A DNA stretch of 64,000 nucleotides from Strongylocentrotus droebachiensis (GCA_035222895.1 JAVYIG010001040.1:62001-126000); one strand, 5' to 3'; counted from the stretch's first letter, positions 34,601 to 43,122 are shown. Made by a program: numbers and translations. The notes: a model not told the origin generated them from the sequence alone.

Positions 34601-36986
34601 AGAGGCTGAAGAGAATAAACAGCTGCCATTGGAACAAGGTGTCCAAGAGCAATTGAATGTAGAGATGCCTGCAACACCAGTTTCCCAGGAAGCAGAGACA
34701 GAGAAGATAGGTGAAGTCCAGGATGAGAATGGAGCCAACGTGGCCAGCATGCAGGATGAATATGAGGACATCAGCGATGAAGAATTTGAGGATTCTGCGA
34801 ATGGTGATAGATCCAGGAGGGGAAGAAGTGGAAGCCAAGTAGAAGCAAAACCAGGTGAGATATTATTCAATTTTTCTTTTCTCTACAGAAACTCTTTACT
34901 CTCATTCTGTTTTACATGTTGAGCTGACTATCCTTATACTAATGTATCTTTCACTCCCTCATTCACTTCAAAATGGATACCTAGTATATCTTGAAACTCT
35001 AATAGGAATATATCAGTCTATGTGCTTCAAGTTTTGTTCAGAATAGATTTCTTGCATCTTTCTCTTTGTCCTTGTATTATTTTCTGCACTTCTTTGCAAT
35101 CTAGACTAACTTATGAAACTCCTGATTCAGTCATTTTAATTTTTGACACCTCTGTTCACATTCATCAATTATTCAATGTGGTCTTTTTAAGAAGTGCACC
35201 CTGATTACATTTGGTTTGTGAACCTCTTGTTCCTACTCACCTAGTTGCACAGGCAAAGGACATGCTTTTACTTGTACATCCCTTTTTCTCTCATGAAGCC
35301 AATGTTATGGACGTAGACTGGGCTTTCATGATAAAGGACCTACAGCAACCCGTCAAGACCGCCATGCCTGCCGAGGCGTCGGTCCTCAAGAGGTTCTCAC
35401 CAGGTCATGTCCTTGCAAGGATCGGTGTCTCCCGCGCTCTGGCTGGACCTGAACTCATGGAGGAGATTGAGAAAGTCTGCAAGGAGGAGTTCAAAGATGA
35501 AGGTAAGATGGGCTTTGCAATGCCTTTGTCATGCTTGCGTTCATAGTTCTCGTCAGTACATAACACCTTGGTGGTTATTGCAATTGTGAGGTATTCAGAG
35601 CTGCCAACCCTTATGTTTTTCCCAGAATTATTTTTTAGTACTGTTTTTTCTTCAAAGAGTATGTTTTGTTTGTTTGTTTGTTTGTTTTTTTACATTTTTT
35701 TTTTACATACCGCACGTCGTAAAACTGTCCCAAAATGTTGATTTGATCACAAAATCAATAGAAAACTAAGGTTAAAACATACTTGAAGAGAACAATATTC
35801 TAAAAAAAAATAAAACAACGATAATACCAATATAACACCCCAAAAATACCTACTTGTAAATAAACTATGGGTCCTAATATTGGAAAAACAGCATGAGGAA
35901 TGGACATTACTGCATTGGAAGGGTGTCGCGCGTGGTTGTAAGTTTTGTTTTTATGAATTCCTTTTTTTTACTTGAAATTCCTTTTTTTGCCTTCATTGTT
36001 CCTTTTTGTGGTCGCACAAGGTAGGCAGCTCTGCATTCTCCCCCGACAAGGGTTATGATAAGAGTAATGAATATATCAATGCATACAAACATAAAATATT
36101 GCCCCCTTGGATGCCTTAACCCATACTTCTTTCGATTTAGACCTTGTGTAACAACTTTTTTTTCCAAGAAGCATGTATGCATCTCATCCTTGTGATGCCA
36201 GCTAGTGTCCAAGACTACAAACATGTATCAACAAATATTTCTGTCACACACAATTTAGACTATGGTTTAATTTGTTTAATTTCTATTATTCACCTAAATC
36301 CAAACAATCAAGAGTTCATGATGAATATGTTATAAATTGTAGATTCATAGATCGAATACCTACTAGCATATTTACTTGATGCTTTGGTAGGCAGAAACAG
36401 ATTTTAAAGCCTGTCTGTACTAGTTTGGCCAGGAAGGATTAAACCACCCAGTGTGGTCACTGACGGGTTGTTATCTCATCAAATCAGCTCTCAATTAAGA
36501 TAAGAAAAGGGGATCATGGGGGACCAACAGGCACCGATTAGGCATTGTTTGCTATGTAGAGGGCGCAAGTAGCTACAAGTGGTACAGTGGGGCTTTATGT
36601 TACATGCTTGCATCTGTGTCCATGGCCCATATTGTGCTATTAAAATCATTCAAACATCTTTTCTGCCTTATATCATTCATCCCCAAGGAGAAGAAGCACC
36701 CACGTTCAAGCATCAGATCGGTGCCCTCAACGCCCTAGCCAGGAGAAGGTGGCTTGAGCGTCGTAACCTGCTCCAGGACATCGGTCCATGCCGTCGCGCC
36801 TTGTGCGCCCGTAGGGACATGGCTATCCGCAAACAGCTGAGGAAGGTCGAGAAGGACCCGTCAGAACCGGTGTTTTCCAGCGCCGTGGACGCAGACACGG
36901 ACCTCTATCGCTTGAGCATTCAGCTTCTCAAGAATAAGCAAGAGACTGAGACAAAACCTCCTCCTCAGGTCCCTGTTAGCTCTTAA
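19539..36986 (+). CDS. ZC3H13: ZC3H13 orthologue, m6A writer subunit, 1604 aa, 13 coding exons
   Basis: Exons 19539-19640, 21267-21346, 21929-22052, 23398-23563, 24961-25046, 26041-26237, 28812-28979, 29399-30153, 30961-31416, 32039-32258, 32897-34854, 35299-35502 and 36688-36986 join in phase to 4815 bases. Human ZC3H13 is 1668 aa. Diagnostic parts are the N terminus RKVTVDSSKSVSSD with RRPSVFERLGP, a GPRTPSPSP block (about residue 275), long Arg/Ser/Asp-rich disordered regions, an acidic EYEDISDEEFED (about 1403), and the C-terminal domain with VMDVDW, ARIGVSRALAGPEL, IGALNALA and GPCRRALCARRDMAIRKQL. In animals this nuclear protein bridges WTAP/Fl(2)d to the mRNA-binding part of the METTL3-METTL14 N6-adenosine methyltransferase complex. 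The vertebrate CCCH finger following ERLGP is absent: exon 2 has no cysteine. Fly Flacc also lacks the finger, so this may be ancestral. Confidence 0.93.
19890..20430 (+). repeat. Diverged direct repeats in ZC3H13 intron 1
   Basis: Two copies of a ~270-base unit share GACCAATRATTT, CTAGCAACAAGGTATTGCA and a CTACAWTGGYTGTT segment, at about 19975-20190 and 20210-20430. Similar ends occur near 42560 and 43130, so this is part of a dispersed family. Confidence 0.65.
20431..21266. other. Rest of ZC3H13 intron 1
   Basis: AT-rich sequence without splice-bounded open frames. A Cys-rich open stretch at 20753-20959 does not have the C-x8-C-x5-C-x3-H spacing of a CCCH finger. Confidence 0.5.
21267..21346 (+). 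CDS. ZC3H13: ZC3H13 coding exon 2 (replaces the zinc-finger region)
   Basis: The acceptor TTATTATCAG precedes GSKQDHYGKWEGEGSRSYHD, then the donor GG|GTAAGA. It holds His, Gly and Tyr but no Cys where vertebrates encode the CCCH finger. Confidence 0.85.
21360..21800 (+). repeat. Repeat with tandem GACCTTGTGGATCACTTGAC units
   Basis: A 31-base unit (TTGACCTTGTGGATCACTTG plus 11 bases) is repeated in tandem at about 21700-21760. The surrounding sequence (ATATGGCCCACCAAATTTTG) looks like an interspersed repeat, in ZC3H13 intron 2. Confidence 0.5.
21929..22052 (+). CDS. ZC3H13: ZC3H13 coding exon 3
   Basis: The acceptor CCAATGCAG leads into SDSLDLRHRVESKRAEKERD and ends HRTPSPSPSGK|GTACGT. It is a charged linker with an SR-like tail. 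Confidence 0.9.
22391..22865 (+). mobile_element. LINE reverse-transcriptase C-terminal fragment
   Basis: An uninterrupted frame encodes ATYGSESWAMTKNDRKRVDA, EMWCYRRLL, YFGHIVRRSE and GKRGRGRPP, the region just after the reverse-transcriptase domain of RTE/Nimb-like LINEs. It ends with TGA and a (TGATGA)n tail, typical of the 3' end. It is in sense orientation in ZC3H13 intron 3 and strongly 5'-truncated. Confidence 0.8.
23020..23346. mobile_element. GC-rich MITE with GCTATGGTCACA termini
   Basis: GCTATGGTCACA and TGTGACCATAGC are inverted. The interior is unusually GC-rich, with repeated CGGTCGCCGC/GCGGCCGAGC modules that pair internally (GTAGCCTGCTCGG against CCGAGCAGGCTAC). It ends about 50 bases before ZC3H13 exon 4. 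Confidence 0.75.
23398..23563 (+). CDS. ZC3H13: ZC3H13 coding exon 4
   Basis: The acceptor TCTTTCTGCAG precedes RDHSKHRGSHKDHEGSDRKK and the donor is ACAG|GTGAAT. It is a basic disordered linker. Confidence 0.9.
24271..24437. repeat. Foldback element in ZC3H13 intron 4
   Basis: ACAAATAATGAATG pairs with CATTCATTATTTGT. Inner arms pair through GTTCAATAGTGC, ATATGTTCAT and GAAAGATTAACATTCTATTC around a GGCGTCAGCC-like core. Confidence 0.8.
24760..24925 (+). mobile_element. Probable LINE 3' end
   Basis: A 3'-UTR-like sequence with CTGTATAAACG and GGGCTACCCTGACAAAAAAT ends in an AATAAATAAATAATCAATCA tail, the style of CR1/RTE 3' ends. No coding part is left. Confidence 0.4.
24961..25046 (+). 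CDS. ZC3H13: ZC3H13 coding exon 5 (short helix)
   Basis: The acceptor ATGTTCCAG and donor CAG|GTATCC bound DDEPLSDEYGLEEQRRELQR. This resembles the predicted helix in vertebrate ZC3H13 with MKRQKIQRELMKLE. Confidence 0.88.
25075..25406 (-). repeat. Dispersed repeat, copy B
   Basis: This is the reverse complement of 2021-2350, bounded by GGATCC and ATGTTATCAGTGTCTG read inverted. It starts 29 bases after ZC3H13 exon 5. Confidence 0.8.
25497..25691. mobile_element. TTAA-flanked MITE family A, copy 2
   Basis: AGCCTGTCTGTACTAG and TGGTGCAGTGGGGCT are bounded by TTAA on both sides. The interior (CAAATCAGCTCTCAATTAA, GCGCAAGTAGCTA) matches the other copies in inverted orientation relative to copy 1. 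Confidence 0.85.
25801..25949. mobile_element. MITE with GTTTCACAAA termini
   Basis: GGGGGGCGTTTCACAAA and TTTGTGAAACAGGTCCC are inverted. ACTTGTCATCAGTGACAAATG pairs internally with CATTTGTCATTG. The termini resemble those of the 3931-4414 element. It is 90 bases upstream of ZC3H13 exon 6. Confidence 0.7.
26041..26237 (+). CDS. ZC3H13: ZC3H13 coding exon 6
   Basis: The acceptor GCGTGCTCAG precedes GDDSSAEFSRQLSSRSPSP and Lys-rich sequence; the donor is GG|GTAGGT. Read past the donor, the frame hits TAG at once. Confidence 0.9.
26409..26790 (-). mobile_element. Decayed LINE C terminus (CR1-like)
   Basis: Minus-strand frame HEKETIEHFIFRCKKLRVFW, then two stops, then KMLLIGYKINNRKFTLLTFL and LYKDYVKRN. 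The EHxxxxCxxxxxFW arrangement and the hydrophobic tail are typical after the reverse transcriptase of CR1/X-type LINEs. Stops and a one-base loss show it is dead. It is antisense in ZC3H13 intron 6. Confidence 0.65.
26791..27781. other. ZC3H13 intron 6, no exon seen
   Basis: AT-rich sequence probably including LINE 3' remnants (AATTCAATAATAGTTTTATTG). No splice-bounded frame was found. Confidence 0.5.
27782..27962. mobile_element. TTAA-flanked MITE family A, copy 3
   Basis: AGCCCCACTGCACTA at the left and TAATGCAGACAGGCT at the right are flanked by TTAA. It shares GCTACTTGCGCCCTCTATAT and GATGAGATAACCACCTGTCA with copy 1. Confidence 0.85.
28537..28710 (-). mobile_element. Decayed LINE reverse-transcriptase C terminus
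   Basis: On the minus strand this reads TRGHSMKLAKTRSRLDIRKN, then VYSQRVV, one stop, then SKWNKLPQTAIDVPTLLSFK. This is the classic C-terminal end of CR1/Jockey-type reverse transcriptases (RxxFFSxRVVxxWNxLP). It lies about 100 bases before ZC3H13 exon 7, antisense. Confidence 0.75.
28812..28979 (+). CDS. ZC3H13: ZC3H13 coding exon 7
   Basis: The acceptor TTTTTTTAG precedes KRDTYPPQKKKKRVSLSPA, then GPRTPSPSPTP, a block conserved in vertebrates (GPRTPSPPPP). The donor is AG|GTTAGT. Confidence 0.9.
29396..29401 (+). promoter_or_regulatory. ZC3H13: NAGNAG tandem splice acceptor
   Basis: The exon 8 acceptor reads CAGCAG. Splicing after the first AG gives S-R, after the second gives R alone; both keep frame. 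Such sites often yield isoforms differing by one residue. Confidence 0.6.
29399..30153 (+). CDS. ZC3H13: ZC3H13 coding exon 8 (Ser-, Pro- and Arg-rich)
   Basis: The exon follows TATATTCAG and begins with a poly-Ser/Gly tract, then an acidic SDSEEEY, a Pro-rich segment and many RSPS and SPSP motifs. The donor is GGAG|GTAGGT. It is disordered and probably heavily phosphorylated. Confidence 0.92.
30290..30680. repeat. Poly-G/poly-C-containing interspersed repeat in ZC3H13 intron 8
   Basis: CAGATCCAGGGGTGAGG at the left and a GCTCCGCCCCTGG end at the right enclose poly-A, poly-G (30477-30490) and poly-C (30533-30544, 30591-30602) runs. It may be a hAT-type MITE, but no target duplication was confirmed. 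Confidence 0.4.
30961..31416 (+). CDS. ZC3H13: ZC3H13 coding exon 9 (RGG-rich)
   Basis: The acceptor CGTTTTACAG precedes KPAAPPPPSSRDGRDSSSS and a Gly/Arg tract with many RGG and DRGG motifs, typical of RNA-binding disordered regions. The donor is CAAG|GTGAGT. A Glu-rich shadow frame runs in another register. Confidence 0.92.
31629..31844 (+). repeat. Direct repeat pair in ZC3H13 intron 9
   Basis: CTTTGGTGTGTACCGGGGTT...AACTTGGACCAA recurs about 133 bases later with small changes (CACACAAATCAGCAACATTT is identical). Confidence 0.8.
32039..32258 (+). CDS. ZC3H13: ZC3H13 coding exon 10
   Basis: The acceptor TTTTCTCACACAG precedes GQQWDQKDPRGARTTGQRGP and Pro/Arg-rich sequence; the donor is GC|GTGAGT. 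Confidence 0.92.
32259..32896. other. ZC3H13 intron 10
   Basis: AT-rich, no exon seen. An acceptor with a long pyrimidine stretch precedes exon 11. Confidence 0.6.
32897..34854 (+). CDS. ZC3H13: ZC3H13 coding exon 11, large repeat-rich exon
   Basis: The acceptor TTTATTTCTGTAG starts 652 codons. Two tandem arrays are visible: a DYPRDDRK/DFPRDD-type array (33160-33470) and a GPDPR pentapeptide array (33589-33820). Arg/Asp/Ser-rich sequence follows, then the conserved acidic EYEDISDEEFED near 34758. The donor is CCAG|GTGAGA. The vertebrate exon is likewise full of RD/RE repeats. Confidence 0.93.
34855..35298. other. ZC3H13 intron 11
   Basis: No exon or repeat is evident. It is pyrimidine-rich near the 3' end (TGTACATCCCTTTTTCTCTC). 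Confidence 0.6.
35299..35502 (+). CDS. ZC3H13: ZC3H13 coding exon 12 (C-terminal domain, part 1)
   Basis: The acceptor is CTCTCATGAAG; a nearer-consensus CAG at 35252 would be out of frame. It encodes ANVMDVDWAFMIKDLQQP and FSPGHVLARIGVSRALAGPE, matching the vertebrate IDVDWSGLM and FTPGAVMLRVGISKKLAGSE. The donor is GAAG|GTAAGA. Confidence 0.9.
35503..36417. other. ZC3H13 intron 12, 5' part
   Basis: AT-rich with (TTTG)n near 35665 and poly-T. No exon seen. Confidence 0.6.
36418..36594. mobile_element. TTAA-flanked MITE family A, copy 4
   Basis: AGCCTGTCTGTACTAG and TGGTACAGTGGGGCT, with TTAA on the left and the variant TTAT on the right. It lies in the last ZC3H13 intron, about 90 bases before the terminal exon. 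Confidence 0.8.
36688..36986 (+). CDS. ZC3H13: ZC3H13 last coding exon (C-terminal domain, part 2)
   Basis: The acceptor CATCCCCAAG precedes GEEAPTFKHQIGALNALARR, then GPCRRALCARRDMAIRKQL and LYRLSIQLLK, all strongly conserved with vertebrates. Translation stops at TAA 36984-36986. Confidence 0.92.
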
Positions 36987-37015
36987 ATTGATGGTTGTTA
37001 TATTACCCCAAAACA

Positions 37016-37156
37016 GTCAGAACCAGTGTTTTCCAGCGCCATGGACGCGGACACGGTCCTCTATCGCTTGAGCATCCAGCTTCACAAGATTGAGACATTA
37101 CCTCTTAGTCAGGTCCCTGTTAGCTCCTTAATTGATGGTTGTTTCATGACCCCAAA
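37016..37156 (+). pseudogene. Tandem duplicate of the ZC3H13 coding end
   Basis: The sequence from the SEPVFSSAVDADTDLYRLS codons through the stop and 25 bases of 3' UTR (36860-37012) is repeated immediately downstream with substitutions and a ~15-base internal loss. The copy reads SEPVFSSAMDADTVLYRLSI. The TAA has been altered by an inserted base, so its frame runs on to TAG near 37164. It has no acceptor of its own and follows the real stop, so it is expected to be 3' UTR. Confidence 0.85.
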
Positions 37157-39080
37157 TTATGAATAGATTTCGGAATTCAAACCATCTAAGAGTTTGAGTC
37201 ACCAAGAATGTTTGATAATTGATAATCATGTTGGTTGGTATGAAGTATGAAAAGAAAGGAGTTTGTACAAAACAAATATTGTAAATTTGACTTGATTTCA
37301 GTGTTCTTTTATACAAGGTGGCCAACCATCCATTAAAGGGTTTGTAACTCCTTAAAAAATTGCTACAAAGCGCCCAGTTTGTATGATTTCGGTTTAATTT
37401 ATTAGGGGGGGGGGGTACCAAGATTCAATTTTATATGTCTGATTGTGGTCACATATATATTTTGAGGGAAACGATATGAGACACGTAACACTTTCTTTAG
37501 ATCATGAGCTTTCATTTGACATGCAATGTCTATTTTAATCAATGTCTACTTTAAGTGCAGGAATCAGTTGAAGATGTGAAAGATTATGCAATGGAAGCAT
37601 TGAATTTTACTTGAAAGAGGTTTGCCGCCATTGAATAGGTTAGATAGTGGTAATTACCAAGTCATACAATCACAGCTACAAAGTAAAAACTTCTTCATTC
37701 AGAATCAAACTGCACATTTTTTATCAAAAAATCTTGTGATTCCAATCATTCCATTTCATTTGTGGCGTACTTGTTTGATAATTTTAACTGCTCTTTTGAA
37801 ATACTTTTGAAATACTACAGAGATAGTTGATGGTTGTAAGGAAATATGTTTAGAATCTGTATAGAATTTGGAAGGTGGAAAGTAGTAGCAAGAGTGAATG
37901 CGTGAGAGAGAAGCCACAGCTAAGAGGGGATTAGGCATAACATACTAGTAGTAGTAGTAGTAGTAGTAGTGAATGTTCTGCACTTCTAAAGGATGTAGAC
38001 TGATCAAAGTATTTCCAGAAATTAATTATTTGAAACGGTTGACAGTATAAATTGATTGTACATGTATTATGATACTGAAAACTTGTGATAGATGATCTTG
38101 TATGTTACTCCAAGGCAAATTGAGAATTAAATTGTCAAAATGATGTACAGCACTCTGTATGATTTATGTTTCCCTTATTGCTTACATAAGTGTGTGATTT
38201 TATGGAAATATGCTATATTCATTAGGTTTTCTAAACTAAATATTTTGCCCTGGCAAATTCATGTATGAGGCAATGTAAATTGAATTGCAAGTTGTTTGAG
38301 TGAAGACCGCAGTTTTTGAGAAACATGATGTTAACAGTTTATTTAAACAAAAATATATTGTAAAGCAAATTATGCTATTACAATTATGTGAATCTCTAAA
38401 ATGTGAAATTACTTTAAGTCAGGAAGAGAAAGAGAAATTTTAGTGAAGAACATTCTTAAAATCTTATCTTCATATGAAAGAACTTCCCATTTTGTGTGTT
38501 GTCGGGTTGGCCTCAAAACGATCTAAATTTTGCATGAATAGTGAATGAATTCTGTGACATCAGTAAGATGGTGAAAGTCACTTTCTAAGAATATGAGCAT
38601 GTTTTCCTTGTAGAGATTCGGATCGGCCTAATGAGGCTACTGTATATGTTTCACATAATTGTATGCTTGTGTTTGTCATCCAAACAAATGTGTTTGCTGA
38701 AAGGTGAGTTACATGAGAGTCGTAGCTGTTATGTGATGTGGGCCTGTAAAGGGCCTGCATTGTGAAAGAAACGTGGAATCGATCAGAAAAGGTTGATCAT
38801 CTAGCATATTGGTGTGTACTGCAAGGTTCTGAAAACCCCAAAATGATAAGAAATTTGGCCCAGTCTTGGTAAAGTCACAAGCACTGTACACAAAAAGATG
38901 TATATGGGACTACACAAACATGTGGCATAAAAATCTGTCCCGATTTCTATGATGTTAAATGCCATATTTAGAACATTAAGGCGTTTATGGAGCCATGCTT
39001 TTCAGGGAACATTTTTTATCTGATGATCTTCCATACTTGCATAATACAATGATAACGCTCACAAATTATTTTTCACCTCT
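37157..39080 (+). other. ZC3H13 3' UTR and downstream sequence
   Basis: No coding exon seen. An ATTAAA variant poly-A signal occurs at 38126-38131, and (TAG)n at 37948-37970. The transcript end cannot be fixed from sequence alone. Confidence 0.4.
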
Positions 39081-39087
39081 TCCCAGG

Positions 39088-39294
39088 TCTCAACCTTCTC
39101 TGGGGAATGTCCATCACAGTGTTCAATCTCATATAGGGAAGTATGAGGAGGCAATTAAATGCTCAAAATGTGTGGAAAATCTGGATATAATTGTCCACAC
39201 TATAATGACATCATTTGGAGAAAACAAAAAAGCTACAAAGGCTTTGAATATTCTTTTGAATGATAAAATGATATTTGTAAAAACACATATATAG
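39088..39294 (+). pseudogene. Possible TPR-like fragment
   Basis: After the acceptor-like CTTCCCAG an open frame reads SLGNVHHSV, then IGKYEEAIKC, which resembles a tetratricopeptide helix pair (LGN...GKYEEAI). It ends at a TAG in the frame. The link to 39427-39541 is a guess. Confidence 0.3.
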
Positions 39295-39426
39295 GTTCTC
39301 AACATAGGGGGGGGGGGGGTGGGGGGGGGGGGTTCTATTACTAATTAATATGAGATGATAATGTATTACAAATAGTTCAATGCAAAACATCAACATATTT
39401 CTGCATTCTCTTTTTTTTCTTTTTAG

Positions 39427-39541
39427 TTTGAAAGTTTAATGAATGCAGTACAATTTCTAAAACCGCTTGATATTGCTAAAAATACTAATGCCATTTTCAT
39501 GAGTAAATTGTATGTTGCCCTCTCTCGTTTGCTCAATGAGG
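39427..39541 (+). CDS. Candidate 115-bp exon, TPR-like
   Basis: A pyrimidine-rich acceptor (TTTTTTCTTTTTAG) and a consensus donor (GAGG|GTGAGT) bound an open frame with IAKNTNAIFMSKLYVALSRL and LNEGEY, the pattern of a TPR helix. Reading past the donor, the frame stops at 39559. No other exon of the same gene could be placed with confidence. Confidence 0.35.
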
Positions 39542-39561
39542 GTGAGTATAAGGCAAAATAA

Positions 39562-41800
39562 AATGGAAGCTGAGTGATGCTGAGTAGAGATTTTCGGGGA
39601 ATATTTGTTTTAAATATTTAAACCACTGAGGGGGCAAAATCCCTTATATTTCATAATTTTTAACCAATTTGGCGCTAGATTTGAGTGTTTGTCAGCATTT
39701 GTCAAATGAATAGGCCTAGCTCCCCACCCCTTCCCGAGCCTTCAACGAATTGGTAATAGAGCGCCAACATTTGAACTCGCTCGTAAACATTTTAGAAACT
39801 GTAAAGGGAAATATTGGGGGACAAGAGGAGACAGTCCCTTGCAAAATTGTAGCCCCATGCTCATGTTTATCAGCTATTTAAGTTTATTCATACAGACCTC
39901 AACTCACGTTTTGAACTCAAATTCTGAAATTAAACGAAAACATTCTTCTAGAAAATACGCATCCACTCAATATCGATTTGATCACAGCTAATGTTCGCTT
40001 CACCAATTTTGTCATTTTTTTCTCCAGGTCGCAAAACACTTTTTATCGCCGAAATAACCTAGCCTAAATCTCTCAAGATCAGAAATTGTAATTTAGAAAG
40101 TTGACTTTTTAACTAGGACACTCTAAAAGTAATTAAAAATAGATCTTCCCTGCCCTTTCCATCGCCCTCCCAGAGGATAAAGTCAATCTTGGTTAAACAA
40201 TCATAAGCTTTAACCTTTTACTCTCCCCAATGTACGGATCTCCTCTCATACATAGAGTTTGTCAGATTTCTATTCTTCGATTTGCTTTCAAAGGCTTACC
40301 GTACAGCAGACAAGAAGGGGGAAGGGGTACACGGGTGTCCGGATCTCCTTTCTTTTAAAATTTTACGTTTCGTTATCATTCTTTGTGAACAGGACTTCCC
40401 TTATCTCTTCATAACATTGTTATCAAATTATCATTTGGACAAAACTTTTTTGACGCTATAACCTGTCAGACTTTGGGGGAAGTGACTCCGCCCCAACCAT
40501 GAAAAAATCCTGTATCCGCCCGTGATAAGAGCAGAGATGTGGGATTTGTAGCCAGCAAGTCGGCGGGAACTCATGGGGCAATTTTAGACACCATCCGATG
40601 TATTGATCGTGTTGAGAGTGGTAGATAAAAGTATAGAGAGACTACGCATATCGTTCGACCTAGATAAGTTAAATTAATTCCTACTATGGTTGGTCTGCGG
40701 GGAAGTTGAAAAGATACATTTATTGAAGTCCAGGGGCGTCGTTTTAAAGGATGCCCTGTGACTTTCGCTCCATAAAATAATTGTGTCCATGTTTTCAATC
40801 TTTGTATTAGTGTCGGTAGTATATCTATATTTTGTTTAATGGCACGCAAATGTGCATGACTATAATGTATACAGTGCCGTAGCATGGGTAGCAGCTATTG
40901 CGGAGGAACTGGATCTAGGTGGGGGGGGGGGGCTTTTTTCTTTCTTTTCTCCTATCCCGTTCGATGGGGGGGGGGGGGATGCCACCTGTAGACTACACAA
41001 CTGAACAATATGCTACCTATCAATTGAATTCGTCCACCCCCCCCCCTCCACCGATCGTGTAAGTGCTACTTTCTCATTGAACATGTTGGATGGAGGTATA
41101 ATTATGACAACTTTGTCAGTCTCTCCATCTTCTATAAGCCGATGAAGAAAACAAAAATATTGATTTGTTTAGTCAGACATGCCAGAAGGGAAAGTCACTT
41201 AACTCGAATGATAACAATTTTCCTATACATCATTGAATATAATGTATGGCAAGAAAATGATGAATAGATCGAACAATAAGAAGCTTTATTCGAGAGTATA
41301 GGGCCTATGAATTTGATATCGCTTTTAAATCAAGTTAGTTACTGGTAAAGAGAGAAAGAGAGACAGAGAATTAGCACGAGTATAGAATGAGAATGATTTT
41401 TTTTACCCAAGAAGGCATTTCTAGAACTCTCTCTCTCTCTCTCTTTTTCTCTTTCTCTCCCTTCATGTATCATGAAAAGGTTCCAATTATGTCACTGCAT
41501 GTCGAACCATTCTACTTGTACTTTTATTTGTCATTATCAAAATGAGAAATAAATGAAACGAAACGAATCGCAAATCATTGGTCTGATGTTCTAGGGGTTC
41601 GCAGTTACTTGAAGCTCATTCATTATTTTCTTCAGTGGAGTAGCGAGGGTCAAACTATTAAGTGCCCAGGGGTTATGAGCTGGGGGGGGGGGGCGGGGGC
41701 GTCGAAAATATCAGGTGGATGAAATGCAATTGGACGAGAGAGCAAAGAGAGGAGAATATGTGGGGAGGGGGAGGATTATGTTCCTCTCCCAACTGCCTCC
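39562..41800. other. Gene-poor interval
   Basis: No supported exon. Poly-G runs occur at 40920-40932 and 40965-40978, poly-C at 41037-41046 and poly-G at 41683-41693. An open stretch at 40571-40885 on the minus strand has no recognisable features. Confidence 0.5.
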
Positions 41801-41824
41801 CCTATGCCTTTCTTCTACTCCCCA

Positions 41825-41871
41825 GTCCCCCTCTCTCTCTCTCTCTTTCTCTCTCTATCCCCCTCTTCAGT

Positions 41872-41914
<43 letters not shown>

Positions 41915-41987
41915 TTATCTCAGTATCTCCCTGCCTGTCTGTCTCTCCCTCTCACCACCTCTCTTTCTCACTCCCCCTACCCGCACA

Positions 41988-42042
<55 letters not shown>

Positions 42043-42085
42043 TCTCTCTCTCCCTCTTCCTTTCTCTTTTTCCTCTCTCTCGTCT
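41825..42085. repeat. (CT)n-rich microsatellite
   Basis: A pyrimidine tract with long perfect (CT) runs (41993-42038) and short interruptions. Poly-Ser/Leu and Arg/Glu frames are artefacts. Confidence 0.95.
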
Positions 42086-42584
42086 TGTTCTGCCTCATCA
42101 TTTCCACCCATACTTCCGCTGCCCCCATTTCCACCGGTGCCCTTCAAATCCTGGACCCACGCAACGCCACCGCAGCGTAAACTCTTGTTTGGTGTGTGCA
42201 TGTGCGCATCTGAACGAAAATAGTTCCGCGGTACAAGGTCTCAGACTAACTCACTGACAAACAGACAAGTGTTACCACAACAACATACAACAAAGTGATA
42301 ATTTATTCATGAATCTGTCGTCCATGCATAATCCGATGTCAATTGGAATTTATCTCCTCGCTGGCTGGCTGCGTGCGGTATTCATGCAATGCGTCATGCA
42401 AGTGAAGAGCTCGTTCGAAATAGGCCATTGTCGTAATAATGTCATCATATTTAATGCACAAATTAATCTTTGTGAAATGCCTAGTTACATCTTTTCATTC
42501 ACCTGTTACGAATAATTGTATTCTAATAGTCAGAGTGCGAATTGCATTGATATATTACGTGTTGTTAGGTAAGACAAGCCTTAA

Positions 42585-43118
42585 AGGTACTATGTCCCTT
42601 TTGCAGCCAACCTCAAATTCTGTAGAACTTTGCAGGAATTATGAATATGTCATGTATGTCCTATCTGTGAAATATGTCCTATCTGTGAAATTTAAACGTT
42701 AGCAGTGTCCTCATATTCAAATTATGCAAGGAAACCCGTTTACTTGCTAGACTTCACTGTCAGACACTACTGAGTGACTGACTGGCTTTTTTTCTTCTTT
42801 GGTAGTAACATACATGAAAAGAGTTGTAAAGGGTACATGAGCATTTGTCTACATCAATAACCCACTTCTTGTGATGGCCAAGATTAAACTGATTGAATCT
42901 TTGCGCACAATTCGGTACAATTGTCTGAAAATCAAGACTATTACTTTTGGGCTCTATAGCCCTAAAGTCGATTTGACAACTAATAGTCGTTTTTTCCATT
43001 TGAAGACATTTTCAAGCCCGACCTTTTTTAGGGAAGTTCTAAATTAGTATTATCTTTCAAATGCAGTTGGAATTTAACTTTTTTCATTTTTTTGGCCTGC
43101 AAATGGGACATAGTACCT
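42585..43118. mobile_element. TTAA-flanked inverted-repeat element, 534 bp
   Basis: AGGTACTATGTCCCTTTTGC and its inverted partner GCAAATGGGACATAGTACCT, one mismatch, are flanked by TTAA (42581-42584 and 43119-43122). It is probably a non-autonomous piggyBac or Kolobok element. It sits inside an outer inverted pair (TTGTTAGGTAAGACAAG near 42561 and CTACCTAGCAGCAA near 43145). Confidence 0.85.
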
Positions 43119-43122
43119 TTAA

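Noticed and set aside
35211..35298. Extension of ZC3H13 exon 12 to the left
   Set aside because: The CAG acceptor at 35252 shifts the frame into a stop; homology begins at the 35299 boundary.
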